From Caenorhabditis remanei (taxonomy: Eukaryota > Nematoda > Chromadorea > Rhabditida > Rhabditidae), in the NCBI RefSeq assembly GCF_010183535.1, contig NC_071332.1, forward strand, positions 11,718,001 to 11,782,000: a stretch of 64,000 nucleotides of DNA, given 5' to 3'. Both the position numbers and the translations under genes were made by a program. This document shows positions 1-13,700 of this stretch, piece after piece. Below the pieces are notes generated by a model. It had not been told where the DNA came from, ran no database searches, and was given only the letters and a program-made list of their open reading frames with translations. Position 1 is the stretch's first letter, and each line of letters starts with the position of its first letter.

Positions 1-1682
1 GGATTCGTTTGCCTATTCATTCAGGTTTCTGAATGAATCCTTATAAATTATTCAGTTTTTTAAAGTCCCATTAACCTGCATTCGATCCCCATGTTCCCAC
101 CGGTTATAGGGTTCTTCCATGTGAGGAGCAGTAGGCTATCTAAGAATATGCTGCCGGATGGATTCGTTTGCCTATTCATTCAGGTTTCTGAATGAATCCT
201 TACAAATTCTCCAGTTTTTAAGAGTCCCATTAACCTGCATTCGATCCCCATGTTCCCACCGGTTATAGGGTTCTTCCATGTGAGGAGCAGTAGGCTATCT
301 AAGAATATGCTGCCGGATGGATTCGTTTGCCTATTCATTCAGGTTTCTGAATGAATCCTTATAAATTATTCAGTTTTTAAGAGTCCCATTAACCTGCATT
401 CGATCCCCATGTTCCCACCGGTTATAGGGTTCTTCCATGTGAGGAGCAGTAGGCTATCTAAGAATATGCTGCCGGATGGATTCGTTTGCCTATTCATTCA
501 GGTTTCTGAATGAATCCTTATAAATTATTCAGTTTTTAAGAGTCCCATTAACCTGCATTCGATCCCCATGTTCCCACCGGTTATAGGGTTCTTCCATGTG
601 AGGAGCAGTAGGCTATCTAAGAATATGCTGCCGGATGGATTCGTTTGCCTATTCATTCAGGTTTCTGATTGAATCCTTATAAATTATTCAGTTTTTAAGA
701 GTCCCATTAACCTGCATTCGATCCCCATGTTCCCACCGGTTATAGGGTTCTTCCATGTGAGGAGCAGTAGGCTATCTAAGAATATGCTGCCGGATGGATT
801 CGTTTGCCTATTCATTCAGGTTTCTGAATGAATCCTTATAAATTATTCAGTTTTTTAAAGTCCCATTAACCTGCATTCGATCCCCATGTTCCCACCGGTT
901 ATAGGGTTCTTCCATGTGAGGAGCAGTAGGCTATCTAAGAATATGCTGCCGGATGGATTCGTTTGCCTATTCATTCAGGTTTCTGAATGAATCCTTATAA
1001 ATTATTCAGTTTTTAAGAGTCCCATTAACCTGCATTCGATCCCCATGTTCCCACTGGTTATAGGGTTCTTCCATGTGAGGAGCAGTAGGCTATCTAAGAA
1101 TATGCTGCCGGATGGATTCGTTTGCCTATTCATTCAGGTTTCTGAATGAATCCTTATAAATTATCCAGTTTTTAAGAGTCCCATTAACCTGCATTCGATC
1201 CCCATGTTCCCACCGGTTATAGGGTTCTTCCATGTGAGGAGCAGTAGGCTATCTAAGAATATGCTGCCGGATGGATTCGTTTGCCTATTCATTCAGGTTT
1301 CTGAATGAATCCTTATAAATTATTCAGTTTTTAAGAGTCCCATTAACCTGCATTCGATCCCCATGTTCCCACTGGTTATAGGGTTCTTCCATGTGAGGAG
1401 CAGTAGGCTATCTAAGAATATGCTGCCGGATGGATTCGTTTGCCTATTCATTCAGGCTTCTGAATGAATCCTTATAAATTCTCCAGTTTTTTAAAGTCCC
1501 ATTAACCTGCATTCGATCCCCATGTTCCCACCGGTTATAGGGTTCTTCCATGTGAGGAGCAGTAGGCTATCTAAGAATATGCTGCCGGATGGATTCGTTT
1601 GCCTATTCATTCAGGTTTCTGAATGAATCCTTATAAATTATCCAGTTTTTTAAAGTCCCATTAACCTGCATTCGATCCCCAT
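1..1682. repeat. 159-bp tandem satellite array, about 10.6 copies
   Basis: Units begin with GGATTCGTTTGCC at 1, 160, 319, 478, 637, 796, 955, 1114, 1273, 1432 and 1591, an exact period of 159 bp. The last copy stops near 1682, where similarity ends abruptly in unique DNA. The first copy is cut by the window edge, so the array continues to the left. Each unit holds a perfect 10-bp inverted repeat, ATTCATTCAG-GTTT-CTGAATGAAT, which could form a cruciform. Copies differ at a few positions only: TTTTTTAAAG or TTTTTAAGAG after CAG, CCACCGG or CCACTGG, and ATTATTCAG, ATTATCCAG or ATTCTCCAG. I see no open reading frame. I do not recognise the family. Confidence 0.97.
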
Positions 1683-1886
1683 ATTCTGTCAATTTTGTGT
1701 GGTTAGTCACATTTTTCATTGAAACATTTATAAAAGTGTTTCCCTAATAATAATAAAGTGAATGTGTTTGTCTGCGTCTGTCTGTCTGTCTTTTTATGTG
1801 TTTGTCATTGTCCTATTTTTATTTTCAACACATGTTACACAACTGACTGAAAATGAGACTTTTATGAAGGTGAAAATTCGGAATGG

Positions 1887-3079
1887 TCAATTAATAGTTC
1901 TCGAACGTTGCTCTGAGGTCGTACACTTATCACTGTCCTTGACAGCGGGGCTCTTTCTGAACCAACTAGTCACTTCTTGTCGGATTGTTCTATTCATTGT
2001 TAGGTAGATTATAGCTGGGCAACCTGAAAAAATTTAATATAAGTCCGGTTGGGTTTTAAGAACTGACCATGTACAAGAGACCATGCGAGTTCTCCGAAAA
2101 GAACAATATACTCATTCGGTTTAATGAACATCATCGAAGAGTATACAAGAGCTGAAGAGCAATTGATAGAACAGATCAAAGTGGATTGGATGAACACCTG
2201 TAGCGTTTTTTTTTATCGACGAATTGGAATTTTTCAGTTTTTCCCCACACTTACGTTTCTTCCCGAAGATACTTTATATCCCATTTGTTTCTTAGCCATG
2301 AAAAAGCAATATGCTCCGTAGAACACAATAGTTCCAGTGATAAAAACAATATTATTGAAATTCTGAATCGGATTATAATATTCCTTCGATTTCCCTTCAA
2401 AAATCATCGGATCTCCAATCCAAGCCATTACTGTAGAATTAAAAATTATAGCAGGAGTGAAGAGAATAACTGATAGAGTGTAGGATATCGGAATCATCGC
2501 AACAATCCAAGTACGATTATTCGAAAAGAGAAATTCAGAAATAGTTGGAGCCAAAATATCAGAGATACGGTTGATGACAAGTAGAAGCGTCAAGGCACAC
2601 GAGCATACCCAACCACCTATAAATGAGAAAATAAAGATATTTTTTAGTCGTTCCAAACACCTTCTTCACACTGTAATTTACCCAATGCAATACAACCAGC
2701 CACGTAGATCAACTCGGGTAATGTGCAGAATACTGCTCCGACTGTGAACAAATATCCGGAGAGGATTGTAGCGGTAGCTAAGATATTATTTTGCTGAAAG
2801 AAACTATGCAACAAAAATCAACTTACACGTGGCAATCATATCTGTTATTCCCAGCAGAAACATAATTTTGTAGCATGAATGTTTCAGAAGCCCTTTTCTG
2901 TAAATTGCTCCGAGGCATGGAACATAAATAATCTCCACGAAAACACCAAAAATTATTAGCACAATTCCGAGTAAAGTTCTTTGAGTTCCCAATAGTTTAG
3001 TCCATTCGTCTGCTGGTTTAGAAGAACAGTTATATAAAGGATTACCCTGAACACTGCCGTATATAAGTAGAGAATCCAT
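1887..3079 (-). CDS. Serpentine chemoreceptor, class T (srt), 325 aa
   Basis: Probable seven-transmembrane G-protein-coupled chemoreceptor of the nematode SRT family, expected in sensory neuron cilia. Exons on the minus strand are 3079-2827, 2777-2682, 2616-2255, 2197-2068 and 2023-1887, totalling 978 nt. SRT hallmarks appear in order: an N-terminal GSVQGNPLYNCS with EW downstream, FGVFVEIIYVPCL in TM1, SCYKIMFLLGITDM in TM2, SGYLFTVGAVFC in TM3, LLVINRISD after TM4, VFIQSTLICSINC in TM6/7, and a tail CPAIIYLTMNRTIRQEV. I chose the ATG at 3079 because the family begins just before YGS. An ATG-free extension upstream lies beside a splice-acceptor-like TTTCTTCCAG. The first intron must use the TCTTAG acceptor (49 nt). 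The nearer TTTCAG would give a 33-nt intron and a frameshift. The gene looks intact. The specific srt member cannot be named. Confidence 0.88.
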
Positions 3080-4759
3080 CGAGTCTGGAAGAAACACATA
3101 AAATTTTCAATTCAGAAATATCTAAAAATTTTAAGTCTAAAGAACTATTTATATCTTTAAAATGACAATCAACATCACTACAGAATCTCTGAAACTAGAT
3201 CTCGTTGATCTTTCAAAATGAGTGAGAAATGAAAACTTTAGAAAAAGTGAAGTACCGTAGCTGATGATTCTGGAAAATGAAAAAGAGTATCTTCCATCTT
3301 TAAATACTTTTCAGACTTCTATATCCAGACGGATTAGATTAGGTTACAAGATAAAATTCTCTTTTGTTTCTTTTGTTTTCTTGTTTAGAAGTACGTATTA
3401 GGTTTATTTCTTTATTTTTTGCGCCTTTAGAAATCATGTATAATCGAAGAAAGATTAAGAACCAAATGAGAGGAAAAGATCATTCAATAGGGATGACGAT
3501 GTGATCAAGATTCTTACTTCCTCAGCGAGGTAGCTTCAATTTTTGCTTCTGGGGTAAAAACTGGGCAATAAATTTTTGGGTGATCTTAATACGAGCCACC
3601 TTTCTGTCGTGACTCTGATGTTGACAACAGATAGCTATACTGTAAACAATACATATCTAGCTGCAGAACGTCACGGGACGATTCTTTTGTTACGTGTTAT
3701 CAAAACATTAGAGAAAATCTTACATGTTTTTTTTTAGAAATTCAGAAAATCTTTTCTGTTTTCTAACACAAATATTTATACTCATTTTTTTTCAGTAACG
3801 TGTTCCCTCGTTTCGTCGGAGCGCCAAATTCATTAGTAAGATCAGAACAGTTGGACCACAACACATCACAAAGAAAGTTCTTAGGGTAAAGTAATAATGA
3901 TGCATTCGAAAAACTAATCTGGTATGTCTAGATTAAGACCATTTTCGTTCTGATTTGTGATGTTACGTTTTGATATCAGGAGCTCCCTGTTACAAGTGAA
4001 TATAAGTTCGAAGTTTACAGATTATATATCAACTTATTTGGAAGAAAGATCACAGTGATCTCAATTAGTTAACAGAACATAAACGTTTCATTGGCCTAAA
4101 GTTTCATCGGCCGAAACTTCTTTCACAAACTCAATATCTCTCATTATTTCCGCTTGATCTGTCAGTGTTTTTCATTCATTTTTCATCGTTATTTTTGTTG
4201 TCTTCAATGTTATTTTTGAAGATTACTCATACAATTTGCTTCTATGAATCGGAAGATTTGAACTTTTGGTAAAGAAGAAAATGCTTTTCAAACATCAAGT
4301 TATCTAGATTCTTATGAACTTAATCTCAAGCCTAATCTTGTCTACGTAGGGTGCTTGTTGTTCCCAAATCTCTGTCTCGTTCTCTCTTCGCAGGCACAAT
4401 GAAACAAGAAAAATTAATACTTTCATTTACAGAAATACATTCATTTATATACAAATAATGCTAACTTTTTTGTCTGTTATTCACATTCTTTCTCGAAAAA
4501 CTAAATTTTCGAAAGTAGCAATATGTCATAATTTAACCAGATATGGGCGGAGAAAGATATCGAAGAGCAATAGAAAGCAGGTCACTGGAAATGGAAACAA
4601 GACGAAATACTAGAAATATTCAAAATCGATTTTTGTGTCGAAATGCGAAGAGATCGGCAAGGGGAGCTAGAAGGGACAAATGGACAGGGATTTTTGGGAT
4701 GGAAAGAAAGCTTTTTGTTAAAACGGGATGAAGTAGACATGAGAGTATGTATGATGGAA
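3080..4759. other. Intergenic region between srt and the formin 3' end
   Basis: This stretch is AT-rich. It should contain the srt promoter next to 3079 and the 3' UTR of the formin next to 4760. Short ORFs on both strands here lack homology-like motifs or splice context. I see no RNA gene or repeat. Confidence 0.5.
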
Positions 4760-7700
4760 TTAGGACTTGATTCCCTTCTTGGGTCGGAAAGAAGTTCGAA
4801 GACGTGAGAGTTCCTCTTTGAATATATCACCAGACTGGAGGGCACTGATCAATTGTTCGAAATCACGCTCTTTGTGATTCTCTTTACGGCGGGTGGTAGC
4901 TGGAAAATGAACGAATTTGTGAAAATCTGTGTAGACAAACTGATGCACAGACAGACACAACACAGCCCAATTCCGATTAAACTCACATTTCTTTGCTAAG
5001 AAAGATCTGGCAATTGTCTGTCGTTTGATCTTTTCCTCTTCTTCGACTTCAGCCCATAATTGATGATGATATTCATTGAAAGTAATCAAGAATTTATTGA
5101 TAACCGAGAAGAATTCTTCAGGAATCGGAGCACCTCCAGACGGAGAGTAACAGAAGTATTTGGCACATTCGGAGAACTGAAAAATTGAATATTTGATGAA
5201 AGTTTAACCAAAAAACTTACTTTGTTCTTCATTTCTCTGAACATTTTATCCAAATTGTGATATTCTCCTGTCGCTTTCTCGATAAATCCTTTTGCAACTT
5301 GAGTAAATCGATCATTTTCCATTGGAATATGTTCGGGAAGTTCAGAAGATTCGAGAAGGTTCAATTCCTTCCTGACGATCAGAAGTGATTCTTCAAGATT
5401 TCGAATTTCCGCTGCAGTTTCTGATTGACTGAAACGAGCTGCTTCGGTTACTGTAGCCAGATCTTTCTTGAATTTTGTGAGATCTGGATACTTCTTTTCA
5501 ATGAATTGAACCAAGAAATGAAGAAGATTTCGATCATTTCTCAATGCATTCTTCACATCTGACAATTTATTTATCGATGCAATCTCGAAACCATAAGCAT
5601 TTCCATTCCGTTTTCCGTAATTCAAATAATTTCCAACAGCCAGAATAATCGTCAGAATCTGTCGGAATCGTTTGTTTTGTTGGATTGATGACGTCGCTTT
5701 GAGAACAACTTGAATAAATGGAACCAATGTTTCTACTCGATCATGGAAACTTCTGATGATATGAAGACATCGAAGACGTTGTTCGAATCTTGGAATACTC
5801 GAAATTTCATACATGTATCTGTCCGCAAGAGCCAAAACAGTCGGTGATCCATGCTTCTGTACACTTTCATTAATCTGAGAAAGTTCTTCTTTCGTTGGCA
5901 TGAATTTCAGCATTTGTTCTATCATATCTTTCGGTAATTTGCATTTTTCATCCATCGACATCATTGCTTGTTTGATTTCTTTGTGTGATAGTTTCAGTTT
6001 GGAAAGCATGATTGTACAGTTCTGATATCGGCGGGGATCGATTACAGTGATCTGAAAACATTAAAATGTTAAGAAAAATAATTCAAATTAAAAACGAACA
6101 TTAGCCTGCTGAGGTCTCCTGTTGATTGTGCCATATAACGTGTCCGTATCTTCATCTTTGTGTGATGAACTTGCCGCAAAACATCCATTTAATTCCGTTA
6201 AATCCAGCTGTTTGTATATTTTTTCATCATCAATTCCATCCCAAACGGTTCCTTTCGTTTTCTCGGATGTCAGTCTATGCCAATTAAGAGTTTTCATATT
6301 TCCAACAGGTTCAGGTACATTTTTCAAAGCGTCTTTCGGTGGACCACCGTTTCCAAGTAATCCATTAATTGGAGGAGGTGGTGGAGGAGGTGCAGGAGGG
6401 CAGATTGGAGGGAGAAGAGGTGGAGAAGGGCATGGATCAGAGGGACTAGAGGAGGCAGATGTTGATGCAAGTGATATTCTACTTCCAGCTCTTCCGTCAC
6501 TGAAATCTGCTAATCGATTCTCCAATTCCAGTATCCTCGTTCTCTCTAAATCCATCTCTTCTTTTGCTTTCTCCAACTCTTTTGCTATCCTCTCATAATC
6601 ACAATGATTCTGAAGACGTGCCAAAATTTCAGACATATCAACATGATTCTGAATGGGGGAGTTGACATCTGTCATTCCGTTCACAGTTGTTTGAAGTGTC
6701 AAATGTTGAAGAATCAGATCAAATAACCTCCATAATGGAACATGTTGATCATCCGATGGGACCATGAAAAGATGTTGAAGAAGAGAATGAAAATGAGGGA
6801 GGGCTAGACTGTGTTTCAGTTTCAGATGAAGAGACTCTGCCATTCCAACAACCGATTCGAAATCGATTGGAGAAGAACTTTCAGACGAAGACGAGATATC
6901 ACTGCTTGTGCAACTTCCAGCCAATGAAATTTCATCCTCTTTCCTCATCATTTCGAATAAATCAATATGATCTTCTAATCTCTGAGAAGCTGTCCCACGA
7001 CACTGCTCCAAAGTTGTCGACATTCCGAGCATTAGTAGTTCGGAACGGAGATGTTGACGGTATACGGCACAGTTCTAAAAATAAAAAGTGTAAGAGAAAG
7101 TAATGATTAACAAAGACTAAAAATTAGTTATTTTTAAAAATTATGGAAGACCTAACACATTGAACAAATCTACAGTTTTTTGGATTCAGCTCATTCAGAA
7201 TTTTATCTACATAGACCGCTTTCATAAATTCTAGAAAGCAGTCTCGATAAAATTCTAAATGACCTGAATTTCCTAAAAGCTTTCAGTCAGAAAAAAAACT
7301 ACGAGCTTTATTGAAATGAAAACAATCAATTTGAAATGTAACCTCTCTTAGAAATGTACTACAATAGTACGGAAGTGGACCGAACGAAAAGAGAGAAAGT
7401 GAACATCATCTCTCCACTCAAAAGATCATTTATCCATGAAATCTTTCATTCAGGGATGAATTTCTATACCAACGGGGGGCTATATGAGGTTATGTACGGA
7501 AATAAGGACATTGATCCGGGTGTTCAAGCCTTATTTCCAGTACTACTGACCACAGGAGTCCCCAAATACTCTTACCTCAGCTGCGCCGGTCCTTAACAAT
7601 GCATTGATTAGTCCAAATATAGCAGTTCTAACCCTGTCGGTATCTCTGTCGGTTGAATAATTTCGATGTAAATCGGCCACAAGTGTCTGGAAGCGAGTTC

Positions 7701-10700
7701 GTTCGCCGAGAACTGCGCTGACCTGAAAGTACAGTGGATTAAGAAAAGATTCAAAAAATATTTCCTAGTAAAAATCCATAAGATCTAAAAATAGTGACCA
7801 TCGAATCGTTATCTCTTCTATTGGTATTCTAAGAATTATCGGGTGATAAATGTGTGAATATCTCTCTTTTTCCTTATCAGTGGCAGTTTTTTGCATAACT
7901 TTGACAGCGAAACTGGTTGGTTCTCCAGATGCTTCAGTTGTTTTCTTAACGATTCGCCTCATAGAAAAAACATTTTAGTTCAACAAAATTGATCTCATTC
8001 TCCAAGCTACCGTTTCCTGAAGTTTCAAATTCTTTTCCCTCTTTGCTTCCAAAAACTGAACAAACAGTTGGCCGAAAATCACGTATTCTGATTATTAAGT
8101 CTGCCCAGACTGTTTGTTTTTGGCCACCCATTCCAAAAGAAATTCCAAGAGAATATGAATATTTTGTAGAGATAATGATGACTCACCTCAGTAATTGCTC
8201 TGAGTACTTGAATATGTCCTTCGTCCGGAATGAAACACAATCCGGACAGGATTTCGATCGCGACTATCTGAAAATTCAAATGATTGTTTCTTTTGAAAAA
8301 TAAGTCATTACTGAAAGGGACTCTGAGTTTCATACAGTTTGAGTGTTTGGGTTTTCAATTTCTTCTACAGTCATTCAAGTTATTTTTTTCCAACATCTAA
8401 AATCTACCGTACCATGGCAAAGTATCTGATACATATGTATCCAACCAGATTGAAATATCCAAGAATAGTGAGAAAGCATAGAAATATGAGGATAAATAAC
8501 CTAGAAGCCCAATGCATTTGGAGCAACTACTGAATAGGAAGGAAGGGAAAGATAGAAGGGAACAGTGAGTGTATCTAGTACAAATAATAGAAGAAGAAAC
8601 ATATGGTCATTTCTCAGAAAAAGAGAGTGTACTGATTGGAGAGACGAGCAGAGAAAGAGAGAGAAAAAGTTCGCGGAAAAAGAAAAGAAGAAGAGAGCCA
8701 AGCGGAAGGAGAGTTATGTAACATAATAGGAGATGATGATGATTGATATATCTTGTATTCACTGTTAGTATTTGAGGATATCATCATATGGTTGAGTGAC
8801 TTATCTGATGGGTTACCCTCATTGTTTTTTTCCTGGATGAAGCTTTAAATTTCTGTTATCCAAATTCTATTCTTTCTATGGTCTGAGTCTGCAAATGAAC
8901 TGCAGCTGCAAATGAGTTTGCAAGTTCAAAAGTTTCCAAAAATATTGAAGAATGAGAAACTGTTCCGATAAGCTTTGAGAACATGTATGAAATCTTCAAA
9001 ATCAAAAAAACTTTCTCCTCGAAAGAGAGTTTCGCTTTGCAGAAAAGTGGAACTTAATGTGTAAGTTTGCAACAAAACCAACTTTTTCACACGAAAAAAC
9101 CATTGTCACCTATTGAAATTGAATTAACATAAACCTATTGATAGGATCTGAATGAAAACATTTTCTCTCGAAAAGGTGTGATAGACAGTCAGAATTCAAA
9201 ACGGTGTCGTTGTGGTTTTTACGATTTTCCGATTCTCTTCTCAAGAATTTCCGAAAAGGAAGAAATCAGGAAGAGGGAGAAATTCAGAAAACAGTAATCG
9301 GATATCCACAGAAAATAGTATAGGAGACGAAGAGACGCAGAGATGTTCGGGTATCAACCAAGGACAAGAAGAAAAAGAAAACGATTTCGGGAATTAACTG
9401 TGATTTGTCTCAGATTTCCAATAATTTCCATCCAAACTATCGTTAGTTGCTACAAGTTGTTTTTTTTTTCTTTATAGCACTTCAACAGATACGATTTTTG
9501 GGTTTCTCTTATGAATTCGAAGAAGCATTTCTACATTAATACAAAAACAAATATTCGAAATGAGTGCAAGAATCTGAACAATGTTTTTTCTCTCCTCTTT
9601 CCTCACTACTCAACTTTCTTCTCACCTTCTAGGCGCCTACTGAAAAATGCAAAAAGTTATGAAAATGGGAAATTTCGAAATTCATTCTCTTCCCAAAAAA
9701 GTAAAACTTGAAAGGTGGAATATTGCGTAATTTTCCTGTTTCAATACATAGAAACATAGATAAATTGTTCTTCCGTCAGTACAAATGTTCACTTTTTTGT
9801 TCCGGTTTTTAGCCTCATGTAGCTTTGTTTCTCGATTAGAATGCAATTTTGCATGAGAGAAAGGGAGAGAGGTCAATTATATGATTTATTTGGATGGATT
9901 TTTGATGACTTCTGATGTGACACGTTAGTACTAGTTACAGATTTACTCGAACAGATTTCTGGAGTTGACAGTTTTTAACTGAAATTATTAGAAAGGATTC
10001 GGATTTGCAAAACTCACTAAACTGAATATTTGGGTCACCCAATCGTTTTCACTTCATTTCTCTCGAGCAAACGAACAACAAAAGTTGCAAAAAAGATTTA
10101 AAAAGAAGGAGAAAAAGCGAACATGGACACCAGAACCCACTCTCGAAATACGCTTTTCCCATTAAATTTTAATCAGTGGCTACTAGTTCCATGAAAAAGA
10201 ATAAGATTGAGCTCTTTCTCCGAAGGGAATAAACAAGATTTGGGACATCCGGGCACATAGATTCACAGATATACAAGGGCTCTGATTTCTAATTAGGTTT
10301 TGATCGAAAAGAGATGGTTATTTAGCAAATTTTTTTTAGAAATTTGCAACAAAAGGCAATAAATCCAACCTAAATCCCCACGACAACCCAATCCAAAAAG
10401 TGTCTCTAATTCGATTAACGGAGAAACATGAAAACGGTCTTTTCTTCCGGAAAAACAAGCGAAAAAGGTTGAAAAAGTGCAAACAATGGGAAAAATAAAT
10501 GGAAATTACATATGGATTGAAAAAGAAAAAGGGCAGAAAGGAACGATGTGGTAATAGGGAAGAAGAGGATTACGGTAGAGTAGAATACATGAGGCAATAT
10601 AGGGATCATTATAAATATTTGACCTGCTTTATGGAAGAGAAATGAGAATTATATGTAGAAGAGATGGGGACGTGTTGCTATGGGAGAATACGACGATTTT

Positions 10701-13700
10701 TTATGTTTAGAAATATTTCATTTTGAAGATTCTGCTAGTCACTTTTTGTGTTTTTTGTCTATACAGAAATACATCAAGACTCGCGGAAATAAATGTTTCC
10801 TAAAGTTTAGAGTCAAGTAATAATTGATTCATAGAATCAAGTAAAACTAAAAAAGTTCCGAAAAACGAGCAGAACATGAAAACTGAAAACTGACATGTTT
10901 TGACACTTATCATACTTTATATATACATTTTCCTCATTTCAAAATTTGCTTTAACTTGTTTTTCAGTAAAGAACTGTTCTTGCACCACGAGGGGAGGTTA
11001 TTAGTGATGAAGAGGGGCTCATTGTGCTTCTTATCTTCTTATCAGTCATAGACATAAGTTGAGGGAAAAAAGTAGAGTAAATGTATTGTTTTTGTATGAG
11101 AATAGTATAAGAAAAACATGATGAAAGCGGAAAATTTCCAAAAATTATTGTTTCCGGTGAAAAAAACATGAGGAAATAATAATGGAAAACATACTGATAA
11201 GCATATTAAAATTAGCACAAATTTCGAAATTTGTCAGTTTTCAGAGGGGTTTTCATATATTTTATGGATGAATTGTAGTTTTCAATATTGAGAAAATAAG
11301 TTATTACTTCTGAAACAACTTTTCTAGAAGTATTCTCAAAAATAAATAAAAAGTTATATTTTTGAAAAAAAGCGAACGAGTATTCATAAATATTCAACTC
11401 ATTTCTCTTTTGAATAATCGTGTCTTTCCACTTGAACTGTCTAAGTGTTCCTTTTGATGAATAGGCACAAAAAAGGACTGGTTGTATTATATGTATTGAG
11501 ACTCACCTTGCACTTGAAATCTCGAAAATCGACAGCTCTCGCAATGCTCACCAACACGTGCTGCTCATCGTGGAGAACTGCGGCTCGTCCGTTCTGAAAA
11601 TATATATTTGATCTCGGATTTTTGGAAAAACAGAAATATGAAAAAAAATTGTTAAAATTTTCAGATTTTGAAAGACAATAAAGAACTTCACTCTATCCGG
11701 TATACCCAAATGGACTCTTTTCAGATTAAGAAGAACCCTTTTTGTAATAATTTTCTAGAGTCGTCAGACACGTTCTCCTCCCCCTCAAAACATATCCATT
11801 ACTCTCTCCCCCTCCTCCATTCCATGTATAAATTTAGATCAAACAAAAGAAGGAATTTTTGATGGATAGCCAAGAGAGCTCACTGAAATTCCATTCTAAC
11901 AAGTGTCCGAAAAAGAGAAAAGAGACAGGAAATCAGGTGGACTCTCTCCTAGAAAAGGTATTAGGTTTCCTTCTTTTCCGTTGGATCATATTGGTGTTCT
12001 TTCTTCCGGAGGGACGCTCCCGAGATGGCAAAAAGGGAGAGAGAAAAGGATTATGCTCGGAAGAATTACGTCATTTCGGGAACGTACTGTCCGTTTTTTT
12101 AACAGGGAGTGGCTAGACGTCAAGAGGAAATCTTCGATTTCTCAGGTGGAGTGAGGGAGACAAATTGATCCAAAAAAAAAAGTCTAAAAAGTGTTACATG
12201 TGATGTATTTGTAATTCGAGATGAGATCAAGAGTGATGTCTAGACGGTGCTATGAAAGATCTTAGACACTGTATTCTGCCTAGGCTCATAAAATTTAAAA
12301 TCCACCATTTAATTTCATGAAATCTTCTTAAATTAAACAAGTTCAGTTGAATCTCATAGAACTTAGTCCATCCTCTAAATTAGCTAACTTTTGAATTTTG
12401 AAGATTTCCAGCGAAAAAGATCTTGACCAGAAATTCTTGCTAGGGACAATGCTCACTACATTTGATATATTTGCTCATACTTGTTCTATTGAGCTTAAAA
12501 AGCTGTAGAAACTTGAGGCGCCAAACGGTCTGCAGCGCAAAAAAAGAAAATATTTTACCACATAGCGTGTAGAGTTGTGGAAGTTCGGATGTATGAGAGA
12601 ACGATATCTCATTTCGAGAACTCTTGGATAATAAGTACAAACAAAACGAATAATAATTGGTAATTTGATAGTATCAATTACTTATTTATCAAATAAATAT
12701 AACCCGGAAAAAGAAACAAGATAACAAAGAGCACATCAAAAAATGATAAAATGTGCTCTGTGTCTTCTTCCGTTTTTCTTTGATTATCATCTCTCAATTC
12801 TAAGAGAGAGAGAAACCTAAACCGTTGCGCATGCGTGCCGCCTAATCTTCCTTAACCGTTTTCTTCTTTGTGTCCGTTCAAAGAAATGAAAGAACTTACA
12901 GGAAAACAATTTGCAGGAACAAAGTGAGAATAGAAAAAAGAGCAGAGATGATCTATTTTCAGCGGAGATTTCATTTTTAGCCTACCACCAGTGTTCCAGG
13001 TCTTCCCTCCAAACTCACCGGTGAATTCAGCAAAGCTCGCAGAGCATACAAGAAGAATAGAGCTGGTTGTTCAAGTGTATACTGTTGATGACACTGATTC
13101 AGAAGTTCTGTGAGCAATTTCAGTCCGGATGATGACAGGAAACTTTCGAGGTAGCTGAAGATTATCAGTATTATTCGTTGTTCAATTCACGGAACAGCAT
13201 ATATTTTTCGAGATACATTTTGTTTTTGAATTTTCTAATGAATTTCTGAGTAGCAAAGCCAATATATGTTGCGTGACTATTACGTTACTCTCTCAAATTT
13301 ATGACGGGGGTTATTATGAAAAATGGGAATTCAGACTCATTCGAATGGCTCAAAGAAATGATATTGCATCAAAACTGAAAGAACTATTTAGATTGAAGCT
13401 CTCATTGAAATCAAGAATCCAACATCGTTTCTCTTCAGAATTTTCATCCTCCTCCGGGACCTCTAAAATCTGCAAGTCCTCCTTTTCGTCCTTTTCATTC
13501 CCTCTTTTCGGGTGTCAATTTGATGAATTAATTTCTTCGAAAATTTGTTGCCAACATGATTGTCGTGTCGTGTCGTGTTAGTGTTCGTCTCTGGTTAAGG
13601 GTGATAAATTTTATGAAGGAGAAGAAGAAGGGAAAAGATGCCGTCATCTGGTGGACCACTCTCTCATTTGCATTTGTCCTTTTTCGGGGTTGATTTTGAA

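Noticed and set aside
1762..2321. Plus-strand ORFs over the srt 3' exons
   Set aside because: They are antisense to well-supported SRT exons and have no motifs of their own.
6122..6598. 158-codon plus-strand ORF with a Gly run
   Set aside because: It is the reverse complement of the formin FH1 poly-proline exon.
7354..7596. 80-codon plus-strand ORF in a formin intron
   Set aside because: It overlaps a formin exon at its end and has no splice or promoter context.
11859..12154. Overlapping purine-rich plus-strand ORFs
   Set aside because: Two frames are open at once in low-complexity GA-rich DNA, as expected by chance.
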